Source: Burkholderiaceae bacterium (GTDB lineage Bacteria; Pseudomonadota; Gammaproteobacteria; Burkholderiales; Burkholderiaceae_C). From it: DNA of 64,000 bases. How positions within the stretch are numbered: position 1 is the first letter of the stretch; every line of letters starts with the position of its first letter. The notes below the pieces were generated by a model. The model searched no databases, was not told the origin of the DNA, and worked only from the letters and a program-made list of their open reading frames with translations. This document shows positions 33,302 through 40,682 of this stretch, one piece after another. Location: the NCBI GenBank assembly GCA_024235895.1, contig JACKLM010000002.1, positions 992,001 through 1,056,000 of the forward strand, in the 5' to 3' direction. A program made the position numbers and the translations under genes.

Positions 33302-36114
33302 ACACCGCGCGACGCAGCCAGCACGGCCCGGTGGTCGAGCGCCGCGACGGCCCGCTGCCCGAGCCGCGCCCGCCGGGCCCGCGTCCGGCCGAGCCGCTGC
33401 CCGGGCCGAGCGAGTGGACCTTCGAGCTGATCGAGCGCTACCACGAGGTCATCCGCGCCACCGCGCAGCGCTACGGGCTGGATACCTACCCGAACCAGCT
33501 CGAGATCATCACCGCCGAGCAGATGATGGACGCCTACGCGAGCGTGGGCATGCCGGTCAACTACCGCCACTGGAGCTACGGCAAGGAGTTCATCGCGACC
33601 GAGAAGAAGTACCGGCGCGGCCACATGGGGCTGGCGTACGAGATCGTCATCAATTCCAACCCCTGCATCAGCTACCTGATGGAGGAGAACACGCTGGCGA
33701 TGCAGGCGCTGGTGATCGCGCACGCGGCCTACGGGCACAACAGCTTCTTCAAGGGCAACTACCTGTTCCGCATGTGGACCGACGCGTCGTCGATCATCGA
33801 CTACCTGGTCTACGCGCGCAGCTATGTCGCGCAGTGCGAGGAGCGCCACGGCGAGGACGCGGTCGAGGAGTTTCTCGACAGCTGCCACGCGCTGGCCAAC
33901 CACGGCGTGGACCGCTACCGCCGTCCGGCGCGCAAGAGCCTGGCGCAGGAACTCGCCGAGCGGCGCGAGCGCGAGGCCTACGCGCAGCAGCAGGTCAACG
34001 ATCTGTGGCGCACGCTGCCGCGGCGCGAGAGCGACGCCGCCGAGTCGCCCGAGGCCAGGCGCTTCCCCGAGGAGCCGCAGGAGAACCTGCTGTACTTCAT
34101 CGAGAAGAACGCGCCGCTGCTCGAACCCTGGCAGCGCGAGATCGTCCGCATCGTGCGCAAGGTCGCGCAGTACTTCTACCCGCAGCGACAGACCCAGGTC
34201 ATGAACGAAGGTTGGGCCTGCGTGACCGGCGATACGCTGGTCGTCACCGACCATGGCCTGATACCGGCACGCGAGCTCGTCGAGACCCGATTCGACGGCC
34301 GGGTCGAGGACGGCAACCGCATCGTCGACTGGTTCCACGCCGCGTCGCGCCGGCGCGTTCGCATCACGACACGACACGGCTACGTGCTTCACGGCGGCGA
34401 GGACCACAAGGTACTCGTCGGCGACCGCTGGGTCGAGCTGCGCGACCTGCGCGTCGGCAGCGAGGTCGAGATCCGCCGCGGGCGCTCGGTCTTCGCGCAA
34501 GCGCCGGCGGCGATCGACTACGACACCGCATCCAGGCCGCGCCTGGCCGAGATCTGCGCGCGCCACGGCGTCGCGCCGGGGACGTTCGGCAAGTGGCAGT
34601 GGCGCTCGCCCGCCTTGCATGTCGGCGCGGCGATGCGCGAGAGGCTTCAGGCCTGCGAACGCGAGTGGCATGCGATCAAGAGCGACCCCGCGCTGCGTCT
34701 GACACTGCAGGATGCGGCGGACCTGCCGCGGCGCCCGGACATGCTGGGCCCCGACCTCGCCGAAGTGCTGGGCCAGCTGACCGGCGACGGTTTTGTCGAG
34801 ACGACGCACAGCGGGCGCATCAACCTGACCTCGCAGGACGCCGAACTGCTGGACTTTTTCGAGCAGACGATGGCGGCCTGCTTCGGCCTGCATGCGCGGC
34901 GCCGCCCGGACCGCAACCACTTCAACTCGACCGTCCACAGCGCGGCGCTGGCGCGCGTGCTGGTCGACAACCTCGGCTTCGCGCAGGGGCCGGGAGCCGC
35001 CGGGCGCAAGACAGTGCCGGAGATCGTCCTGCGCTCGCCGCGCGAGGTGGTCGTGGCCTTCCTGCGCGGACATTTCGACACCGACGGCTGCGTGTCGGTC
35101 CCCGATCGTCAGGTGATCCTCGTCAGCAAGAGCCTGGAGCTGCTGCGCACCGAGCAGCTGCTGCTGCTCAACCTGGGCATCGTCTGCTCGGTGCGGCCGC
35201 AGCGGGACGGCACGCACCGGCTCGTGATCACGGGCTCGGACCTGCGTCTGTACGCCGAGACGATCGGCTTTCGCTTGCAGGCCAAGCAGCGCGCGCTGCG
35301 GCAGGCGCTGGACGACGCGCGCTGGTTCGTCAAGAAGCACGACCGCACGGTGATCGAGCGGATCGAATTCGACGAGGGCCCGGTGTACGACTTCAGCGTC
35401 GAGAACTCGCACGCGTACAAGGCCTCTTGCTTCGTCAACCACAACTGCTACTGGCACCACACGCTGCTCAACACGATGTACGACGACGGCTGGCTGACCG
35501 ACGGCGTGATGATCGAGTGGCTGAAGTCGCACACGAACGTGATCGCGCAGCCGCCGGTCGGGCACCCCGCGTACAGCGGACTCAATCCCTACGCGCTCGG
35601 GTTCGCGATGTACTCGGACATCCGGCGCATCTGCGAGCGGCCGACCGACGAGGACCGCCAGTGGTTCCCCGAGATCGCCGGCGCACCCTGGCTGCCGACG
35701 CTGGACCACGCGATGCGCAACTACAAGGACGAGAGCTTCGTCGGCCAGTTCCTCAGCCCGCGCCTGATGCGCGAGATGCGGCTGTTCGCGATCACCGACG
35801 ACGAGCACGAGGACGAGCTCGAGGTCAGCGCGATCCACGACGAGGCCGGCTACCGCGAGCTGCGCGAGAAGCTGTCGGCGCAATACGACCTGGGCACGCG
35901 CGAGCCCAACATCCAGGTCTGGAACGTCGCACTGCGCGGCGACCGCAGCCTGACGCTGCGCCACTTCCAGCACCGCGACCGCCCGCTGCACGACAGCGCG
36001 CAGGAAGTGCTCAAGCATGTCGCGCGGTTGTGGGGCTTCGCGGTGCACCTGGACAGCGTCGACGCCGCCGGCGAGGTGACGCGGCGCTGGAGCGTGCCGG
36101 GGCCGACGAGCTGA
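33298..36114 (+). CDS. spoVR: SpoVR/YcgB family protein containing an intein
   Basis: The gene encodes a 938-residue precursor: an N-extein of residues 1-307, an intein of 308-716 and a C-extein of 717-938. Joined, the exteins give 529 residues, close to normal SpoVR/YcgB size. N-extein motifs include 'TYPNQLEIITAEQMMDAYAS' and 'IAHAAYGHNSFFKGNYLFR' near 140-158. The split falls inside the conserved NEGWA/CYWHHTLLN motif, and the C-extein ends with 'SLTLRHFQHRDRPL'. SpoVR is a cytoplasmic protein of unclear biochemistry acting with PrkA and YeaH; in Bacillus it affects cortex formation. The start overlaps the yeaH stop. Protein function should depend on intein splicing, because the insert interrupts the best-conserved segment. 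Confidence 0.93.
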   Translation: MNTARRSQHGPVVERRDGPLPEPRPPGPRPAEPLPGPSEWTFELIERYHEVIRATAQRYGLDTYPNQLEIITAEQMMDAYASVGMPVNYRHWSYGKEFIATEKKYRRGHMGLAYEIVINSNPCISYLMEENTLAMQALVIAHAAYGHNSFFKGNYLFRMWTDASSIIDYLVYARSYVAQCEERHGEDAVEEFLDSCHALANHGVDRYRRPARKSLAQELAERREREAYAQQQVNDLWRTLPRRESDAAESPEARRFPEEPQENLLYFIEKNAPLLEPWQREIVRIVRKVAQYFYPQRQTQVMNEGWACVTGDTLVVTDHGLIPARELVETRFDGRVEDGNRIVDWFHAASRRRVRITTRHGYVLHGGEDHKVLVGDRWVELRDLRVGSEVEIRRGRSVFAQAPAAIDYDTASRPRLAEICARHGVAPGTFGKWQWRSPALHVGAAMRERLQACEREWHAIKSDPALRLTLQDAADLPRRPDMLGPDLAEVLGQLTGDGFVETTHSGRINLTSQDAELLDFFEQTMAACFGLHARRRPDRNHFNSTVHSAALARVLVDNLGFAQGPGAAGRKTVPEIVLRSPREVVVAFLRGHFDTDGCVSVPDRQVILVSKSLELLRTEQLLLLNLGIVCSVRPQRDGTHRLVITGSDLRLYAETIGFRLQAKQRALRQALDDARWFVKKHDRTVIERIEFDEGPVYDFSVENSHAYKASCFVNHNCYWHHTLLNTMYDDGWLTDGVMIEWLKSHTNVIAQPPVGHPAYSGLNPYALGFAMYSDIRRICERPTDEDRQWFPEIAGAPWLPTLDHAMRNYKDESFVGQFLSPRLMREMRLFAITDDEHEDELEVSAIHDEAGYRELREKLSAQYDLGTREPNIQVWNVALRGDRSLTLRHFQHRDRPLHDSAQEVLKHVARLWGFAVHLDSVDAAGEVTRRWSVPGPTS
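34219..35445 (+). mobile_element. Intein with LAGLIDADG endonuclease domain in SpoVR
   Basis: 409 codons in frame within spoVR. Splicing block A is 'CVTGDTLVVTDHGLIPAREL' beginning with Cys1 (residue 308). Block B is 'GGEDHKVLV', with its His at intein position 63 but Gly where Thr is usual. Homing endonuclease motifs are 'LGQLTGDGFVE' (Asp at intein 190) and 'FLRGHFDTDGCVS' (Asp at intein 289), about 99 residues apart. Block F is 'VYDFSVENSHAYKAS' and block G ends 'CFVNHN' with His-Asn (residues 715-716), followed by Cys+1. This is the full layout of a class 1 bifunctional intein. An ATA codon near 34261, rare in this genome, hints at foreign origin. Splicing is predicted, not shown. Confidence 0.94.
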
Positions 36115-36208
36115 GCGCGGCGATTCGCGGGGTCGCGGCTGACGATTCGTTGCCGACGGTCGTCGAAGTCAGTACTTCGATTCTTCTGGCGTTCGACGTG
36201 CCAGCGTG

Positions 36209-36307
36209 CCAAGGCCGGCGGGCACCCTCCCACTCCATGTCCCCCGCCGTCGGCTCGCGCCGCCGGCTCCTCCTCTACTTACGTGGGAGGGTGCCCGCCG
36301 ACCTTGG
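36209..36307 (+). repeat. Structured repeat element, copy 1
   Basis: A 99-base hairpin with 25-base arms (36209-36233 and 36283-36307) that pair at 24 of 25 positions, the odd one being position 7. The interior (36234-36282) carries the conserved ends TCCATGTCCCCCGCC and GGCTCCTCCTCTACTTAC. Copy 2 is the same element on the other strand. Confidence 0.88.
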
Positions 36308-36357
36308 CCTGCCACCGTCTTTGCATTCGACGGTCGAACACCCCCAGCCACGGCCGG

Positions 36358-36457
36358 CCGAGGACAGCGGGTGCCCTTCCGCGTAAGTAAAGGAGGAGCC
36401 AGCGGCCGAAGGCCGGTGGCGGGGGACATGGAGCGGAAGGGCACCCGCTGGCCTCGG
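36358..36457 (-). repeat. Structured repeat element, copy 2 (inverted)
   Basis: A 100-base hairpin with 25-base arms (36358-36382 and 36433-36457) pairing at 24 of 25 positions, again with the mismatch at position 7. Read on the - strand its interior is TCCATGTCCCCCGCC...GGCTCCTCCTTTACTTAC, almost identical to copy 1, while the arms differ from copy 1 at several positions with compensating changes on both sides. Confidence 0.88.
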
Positions 36458-36650
36458 CACGCGCAGGCCGTCGCATGCCACATGCGAGCAGGCCGCCAAA
36501 GACTGCAGCGCACCGTTCGCAGGCCTTCACGCCATCGCCCCTGCGTGAGGACTTGGCGCCGCGAGCGATGGACGGCAGGCTGCCGCCGTCCAGATGCCCA
36601 GCCACGACACCTATGATCGCAGGCAACTCCGCCTCGCCACGCAAACCCTC

Positions 36651-37658
36651 ATGAAGACACTCGTCACCGGCGCCGCCGGGTTCATCGGCATGACGCTGTC
36701 GCTGCGCCTTCTGGAGCGCGGCGACGAGGTCGTCGGGCTGGACAACCTGAACGACTACTACTCGGTCCAGCTCAAGATGGACCGGCTCGCGCGGCTGCAG
36801 GCGCACGCGCGCTTCCGCTTCGTCAAGCTCGACGTCGCCGACCGCGAAGGCATGGCCAGGCTGTTCGCCGAGGAAGGCTTCGAGCGCGTCATCCACCTCG
36901 CCGCGCAGGCCGGCGTGCGCTACTCGCTCGTCAACCCGCTGGCCTACGCCGACAGCAACCTGATCGGCTTCGTCAACATCCTCGAGGGCTGCCGCCACGC
37001 CAAAGTGCCGCACCTGACCTACGCATCAAGCTCCAGCGTCTACGGCGGCAATACGCGCATGCCGTTCTCCGAGCACGACAGCGTCGACCACCCGGTCAGC
37101 CTGTACGCCGCGACCAAGAAGGCCAACGAGCTGATGGCGCACACCTACAGCCACCTGTACGGGCTGCCGACGACGGGGCTGCGCTTCTTCACCGTCTACG
37201 GGCCCTGGGGCCGGCCCGACATGGCGCTGTTCCTGTTCACCAAGGCGATCCTCGAGGGCCGCCCGATCGACGTCTTCAACCATGGCCGGATGCAGCGCGA
37301 CTTCACCTACATCGACGATATCGTCGAGGGCGTCATCCGCGTCAGCGACAAGCCCGCCGCACCCGACCCCGCCTACCAGCCCGACACGCCCGACCCCGCG
37401 ACGAGCAACGTCCCGTACCGGATCTTCAACATCGGCAACCACCAGCCGGTGCCGCTGATGGACTACATCGGCGCGCTCGAGCGCGCACTCGGGCGCACGG
37501 CGCAGAAGAACTTCCTGCCGATGCAGGACGGCGACGTGCCGGCAACCTACGCGGACGTCGATGCGCTGAATGCCTGGGTCGGCTTCCACCCGGCGACCTC
37601 GATCGACGACGGCATCGCGCGCTTCGTCGACTGGTACCGCGGCTACCACGGCGTGTAG
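36651..37658 (+). CDS. NAD-dependent nucleotide-sugar epimerase (UDP-glucuronate 4-epimerase-like)
   Basis: This 335-residue extended short-chain dehydrogenase has the NAD-binding motif 'VTGAAGFIGMTLSLRLL' at 5-21, 'LDNLNDYYSVQLKMDRL' near 35-51 (typical of UDP-GlcA 4-epimerases), 'HLAAQAGVRYS' near 82, catalytic Ser region 'YASSSSVYGG' near 124, and the YxxxK motif 'YAATKKANE' near 150. It probably supplies UDP-galacturonate for surface polysaccharide. The start at 36651 gives the usual N-terminus; an in-frame upstream start at 36594 is less likely. No other polysaccharide genes adjoin it. Confidence 0.88.
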   Translation: MKTLVTGAAGFIGMTLSLRLLERGDEVVGLDNLNDYYSVQLKMDRLARLQAHARFRFVKLDVADREGMARLFAEEGFERVIHLAAQAGVRYSLVNPLAYADSNLIGFVNILEGCRHAKVPHLTYASSSSVYGGNTRMPFSEHDSVDHPVSLYAATKKANELMAHTYSHLYGLPTTGLRFFTVYGPWGRPDMALFLFTKAILEGRPIDVFNHGRMQRDFTYIDDIVEGVIRVSDKPAAPDPAYQPDTPDPATSNVPYRIFNIGNHQPVPLMDYIGALERALGRTAQKNFLPMQDGDVPATYADVDALNAWVGFHPATSIDDGIARFVDWYRGYHGV

Positions 37659-37698
37659 CCGCCCCGGCGCGGGCCGGCGCGCTCGGCGCGTGCCGCGC

Positions 37699-38469
37699 TC
37701 AGCGCCCCTGCGGCGCCAGCAGCTCGTGCACCCAGCGCACCGGGATCGCGTAGCTGATCCCGCTCGGGTGCTGCAGCGCCGACTCGCGGCTGCCCTTGGT
37801 CAGCACCATGTTGACGACCGCGACCACCTCGCCGCTGTCGGCATGCAGCACCGGCCCGCCGCTGTTGCCGGGGTAGGCGGTGCCGTCGAGCTGGTAGATG
37901 TCGAAGCCGCCGGCTCGGATCTGCGCCACCGCGCGCTGGCCGAGCTGAGACGCGGTCGCCGCCGGCAGCACGATGGCGGCGATCGACGACACGATGGCGC
38001 GGTGCGTCACGGGCCTGAAGCCGAGCACGCCGCCGATCGGAAACCCCATCAGCGCCACCGCCTGCCCCTCGCGCACGCCCTCGCGCGCACCCAGCGGCAG
38101 CGGCGGCAGCGGGTCGCCCTCGACGCGCAGCAGCGCCAGGTCGTGCGCCGCGTCGCGCGCGACCACCTCGGCCATGCGCCACGATGGCCCGCCGCCGGCC
38201 GGCGGCATCTGCAGCGCCCACTGCTTGATCTTGGCGTCGGCGACGACGTGCGCATTCGTCACCGCCAGGCGGCCGTCGCCGACGATGAAGGCCGTGCCCC
38301 GAAACACGAAGCGCGGGCTGGCCAGCGCGTCGAAGCCGCCGACCGGCAGCACCGACGGCTTGGTCCGGGCGATCAGCTCGGGCAGCGCGGCGAACGCGGC
38401 ACCCGGCCCCTGCCCCAGCGCGGCGGTGGCCAGCGCAAGGCCCGACGACAGCCAGCTTCGACGTCGCAT
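37699..38469 (-). CDS. Secreted trypsin-like serine protease (S1C type, no PDZ)
   Basis: This 256-residue protein has a signal peptide ('RRRSWLSSGLALATAALGQGPGAAFA'). The catalytic triad motifs are visible: 'VTNAHVV' (His near 75), 'HDLALLRV' (Asp near 110) and 'YPGNSGGPVL' (Ser near 203). It is a DegP-like periplasmic protease without a PDZ domain, so substrate handling must differ from DegP. Convergent with the epimerase (40-base gap); the GlcD-type oxidase gene is 19 bases upstream on the same strand and likely co-transcribed. Confidence 0.85.
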   Translation of the reverse strand: MRRRSWLSSGLALATAALGQGPGAAFAALPELIARTKPSVLPVGGFDALASPRFVFRGTAFIVGDGRLAVTNAHVVADAKIKQWALQMPPAGGGPSWRMAEVVARDAAHDLALLRVEGDPLPPLPLGAREGVREGQAVALMGFPIGGVLGFRPVTHRAIVSSIAAIVLPAATASQLGQRAVAQIRAGGFDIYQLDGTAYPGNSGGPVLHADSGEVVAVVNMVLTKGSRESALQHPSGISYAIPVRWVHELLAPQGR

Positions 38470-38488
38470 CGCGCGCGGTCCCGCCGCG

Positions 38489-39910
38489 CTAGAGCGCGAA
38501 GATCTTGCCCGGGTTCATGATGTTGCCCGGGTCCAGTGCGCGCTTGATCGCGCGCATCGCGGCGATCGCGCCCGCCCCGGTCTCGCCCTCGAGAAAACCC
38601 ATCTTGTGCAGCCCGATGCCATGCTCGCCGGTGCAGGTACCCTCCAGCGCGATCGCGCGCTGCACCATCTGCATCGACAGCCGCTCGGCCGTCGCGCGCT
38701 GGCCGGCGTCGCCCTCCTTGACCAGGTAGGCGAGGTGGAAGTTGCCGTCGCCGACATGGCCGACGATGTAGTACGGCAGGCCCGACGCGTCGGCGTCGGC
38801 CACCGACGCCTCGATGATCTCGGCCAGGCGCGAGATCGGCACGCAGGTGTCGGTCGTCACGCTGCGGCAGCCGGGGTTCATCTGCATGCCGGCGAAGTAG
38901 GCCTTGTGGCGCGCGGTCCACAGCCGCGTGCGCTCCTCGGGCGTGCTCGCCCACTCGAAGCCCTCGCCGCCGAACTCGGCGGCGATCGCCTGCACCGTCT
39001 CGGCCTGCTCCTGCACGCTCGCCGGGCTGCCGTGGAACTCCATCAGCAGCATCGGGCTCTCGCGCAGCCCGAGCCTGCTCTGCGCATTGACCGCGCGCAC
39101 CGCATTGGTGTCGAGCAGCTCGCAGCGCGCGATCGGCACCCCCATCTGGATCACCTGGATCGTCGCGCGCACGGCGGCGTCGACGCCCGGGAAGTGGCAG
39201 ATCGCGGCACTCACCGCCTCCGGCAGCGGGTAGAGCTTGAGCGTGATCTCGGTCATCACGCCCAGCGTCCCCTCGCTGCCGACGAACAGCCGCGTCAGGT
39301 CGTAGCCGGCGCTGCTCTTCTTCGCGCGCGAGCCGGACCGGATGACCTCGCCCGCGGCGGTCACCACCGTCAGCGCGAGCACGTTCTCGCGCATCGTCCC
39401 GTAGCGCACCGCATTGGTCCCGCTGGCGCGCGTGGCCGCCATCCCGCCGATCGTCGCATTCGCACCCGGGTCGATCGGGAAGAACAGGCCCGTGTCGCGG
39501 ATCTCGCGGTTGAGCTGCTCGCGCGTCACGCCGGCTTCGACCGTCACTGTCAGGTCCTCCGCGTTGACGTGCACGACGCGCGTCATGCGCGACAGGTCGA
39601 CGCTGACGCCGCCCTGCACCGCCAGCAGCTGGCCCTCCAGCGACGAGCCGACCCCGAACGGGATCACCGGCACGCCATGCGCGCTCGCCTGCGCGACGAC
39701 GAAGGCGACCTCGTCGGTGCTGTCGCAGAAGACGACGACCTCGGGCGGCGTCACCGGGTAGGGCGACTCGTCGCGGCCATGCTGCTCGCACAGCGCGGCG
39801 GCGGTCGAGCAGCGGTCGCCGAAGCGCTCGCGCAGCGCCTCCAGCATCGCGCGGGGCGCCGCCCGGCGTTCGTAGGCAGGCAGCACCTCGTTGGGCAATG
39901 GGGCATTCAT
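38489..39910 (-). CDS. FAD-linked oxidase, GlcD/D-lactate dehydrogenase type
   Basis: This 473-residue flavoprotein oxidises a 2-hydroxy acid such as D-lactate or glycolate. The FAD-binding type 4 domain shows 'VIPFGVGSSLEGQLLAVQGGVSVDLSRM' near 80-107 and 'DPGANATIGGMAATRASGTNAVRYG' near 147-171. The C-terminal FAD-oxidase domain has 'YIVGHVGDGNFHLAYLV' near 380 and ends 'EHGIGLHKMGFLEGETG...LDPGNIMNPGKIF'. ATG 39910 has AGGAG upstream. No GlcE/GlcF partners are nearby, favouring a single-subunit D-lactate dehydrogenase. Confidence 0.9.
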   Translation of the reverse strand: MNAPLPNEVLPAYERRAAPRAMLEALRERFGDRCSTAAALCEQHGRDESPYPVTPPEVVVFCDSTDEVAFVVAQASAHGVPVIPFGVGSSLEGQLLAVQGGVSVDLSRMTRVVHVNAEDLTVTVEAGVTREQLNREIRDTGLFFPIDPGANATIGGMAATRASGTNAVRYGTMRENVLALTVVTAAGEVIRSGSRAKKSSAGYDLTRLFVGSEGTLGVMTEITLKLYPLPEAVSAAICHFPGVDAAVRATIQVIQMGVPIARCELLDTNAVRAVNAQSRLGLRESPMLLMEFHGSPASVQEQAETVQAIAAEFGGEGFEWASTPEERTRLWTARHKAYFAGMQMNPGCRSVTTDTCVPISRLAEIIEASVADADASGLPYYIVGHVGDGNFHLAYLVKEGDAGQRATAERLSMQMVQRAIALEGTCTGEHGIGLHKMGFLEGETGAGAIAAMRAIKRALDPGNIMNPGKIFAL

Positions 39911-39998
39911 CGTCGTGGCTCCTGCGGGGACGGCGCGCCGACAGCGCGACTATCGTGGATCATTCTAGGTTTGCAGCCCACACCCGAGGACAAAGACC

Positions 39999-40577
39999 AT
40001 GAGCAACCGCGTCAGCAAAGTCGCCACCCGCACCGGCGACGACGGCACGACGGGGCTGGGCGACGGCACGCGCACGCGCAAGGACGCGCTGCGCATCGCC
40101 GCGCTCGGCGACGTCGACGAACTGAACTCGACGCTCGGGCTGCTGCAGTGCGAGCCCTTGCCCGAGGACGTGCGCGCGCTGCTGGTGGAGATCCAGCACG
40201 AGCTGTTCGACCTCGGCGGCGAACTTTCGATCCCCGGCTTCACGCTGCTGAAGGACGAGGCGGTGGCACGACTGGACGCGGCGCTGGCGCGCTACAACGC
40301 CGAGCTGCCGGCGCTGAAGGAATTCATCCTGCCCGGCGGCACGCGCAGCGCGGCGATCGCGCATGTCGCGCGCACGGTGGCGAGGCGCGCCGAGCGCGCG
40401 CTGGTGGCGCTGGCGGCGACGGAGGCGGTCAACGCCGCGCCGCGCCATTTCCTGAACCGGCTGTCGGACCTGCTGTTCGTGCTCGCGCGCGTGCTCAACC
40501 GCGCCAACCTCGACGGCCTGGGCGGCGACGACATCTACTGGCGCAGCGAGAAGCTTCGTCGCGGCGAGGCGCCCTGA
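39999..40577 (+). CDS. ATP:cob(I)alamin adenosyltransferase, PduO type
   Basis: This 192-residue enzyme transfers adenosyl to cob(I)alamin to make coenzyme B12. It shows 'VATRTGDDGTTGLGDGTR' at 7-24 (ATP-binding), 'DELNSTLGLL' near 42, 'FILPGGTRSAA' near 108-118, 'ARTVARRAER' near 124 and 'FLNRLSDLLFVLARVLN' near 150. ATG 39999 follows GAGGA. It is divergent from the GlcD-type gene (88-base gap) and no other cobalamin genes lie nearby. Confidence 0.93.
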   Translation: MSNRVSKVATRTGDDGTTGLGDGTRTRKDALRIAALGDVDELNSTLGLLQCEPLPEDVRALLVEIQHELFDLGGELSIPGFTLLKDEAVARLDAALARYNAELPALKEFILPGGTRSAAIAHVARTVARRAERALVALAATEAVNAAPRHFLNRLSDLLFVLARVLNRANLDGLGGDDIYWRSEKLRRGEAP

Positions 40578-40682
40578 CCGCGGCGGTCGCCCGCCGCGCG
40601 GACGCCTGTCCCGCTGCGCAGGCCGGTCGGCCGCGCACGCGACCGGGCAGCCGGCTCGCGCGGCCTGGGCCGGCTGCGCCGA

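Larger units (their letters stand above)
36115..36650. other. Non-coding region with paired structured repeats upstream of epimerase
   Basis: 536 bases with no gene. The region contains two inverted copies of a ~100-base hairpin element (36209-36307 and 36358-36457) and a small hairpin between them (ACCGTC 36314-36319 / GACGGT 36329-36334). Another short hairpin lies near 36568-36592 (GGACGGC/GCCGCCGTCC), and a TATGAT -10-like box at 36612-36617 may belong to the epimerase promoter, though no good -35 is seen. Confidence 0.6.

Noticed and set aside
33298..36114. Possibility that the spoVR insert is an assembly join or frameshift between two genes
   Set aside because: The frame is continuous, the ends have canonical intein residues, and the flanking extein halves rejoin exactly at a conserved motif.
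36115..36650. Repeat pair as an insertion sequence
   Set aside because: No transposase reading frame and no target-site duplication were seen; each unit is only ~100 bases.
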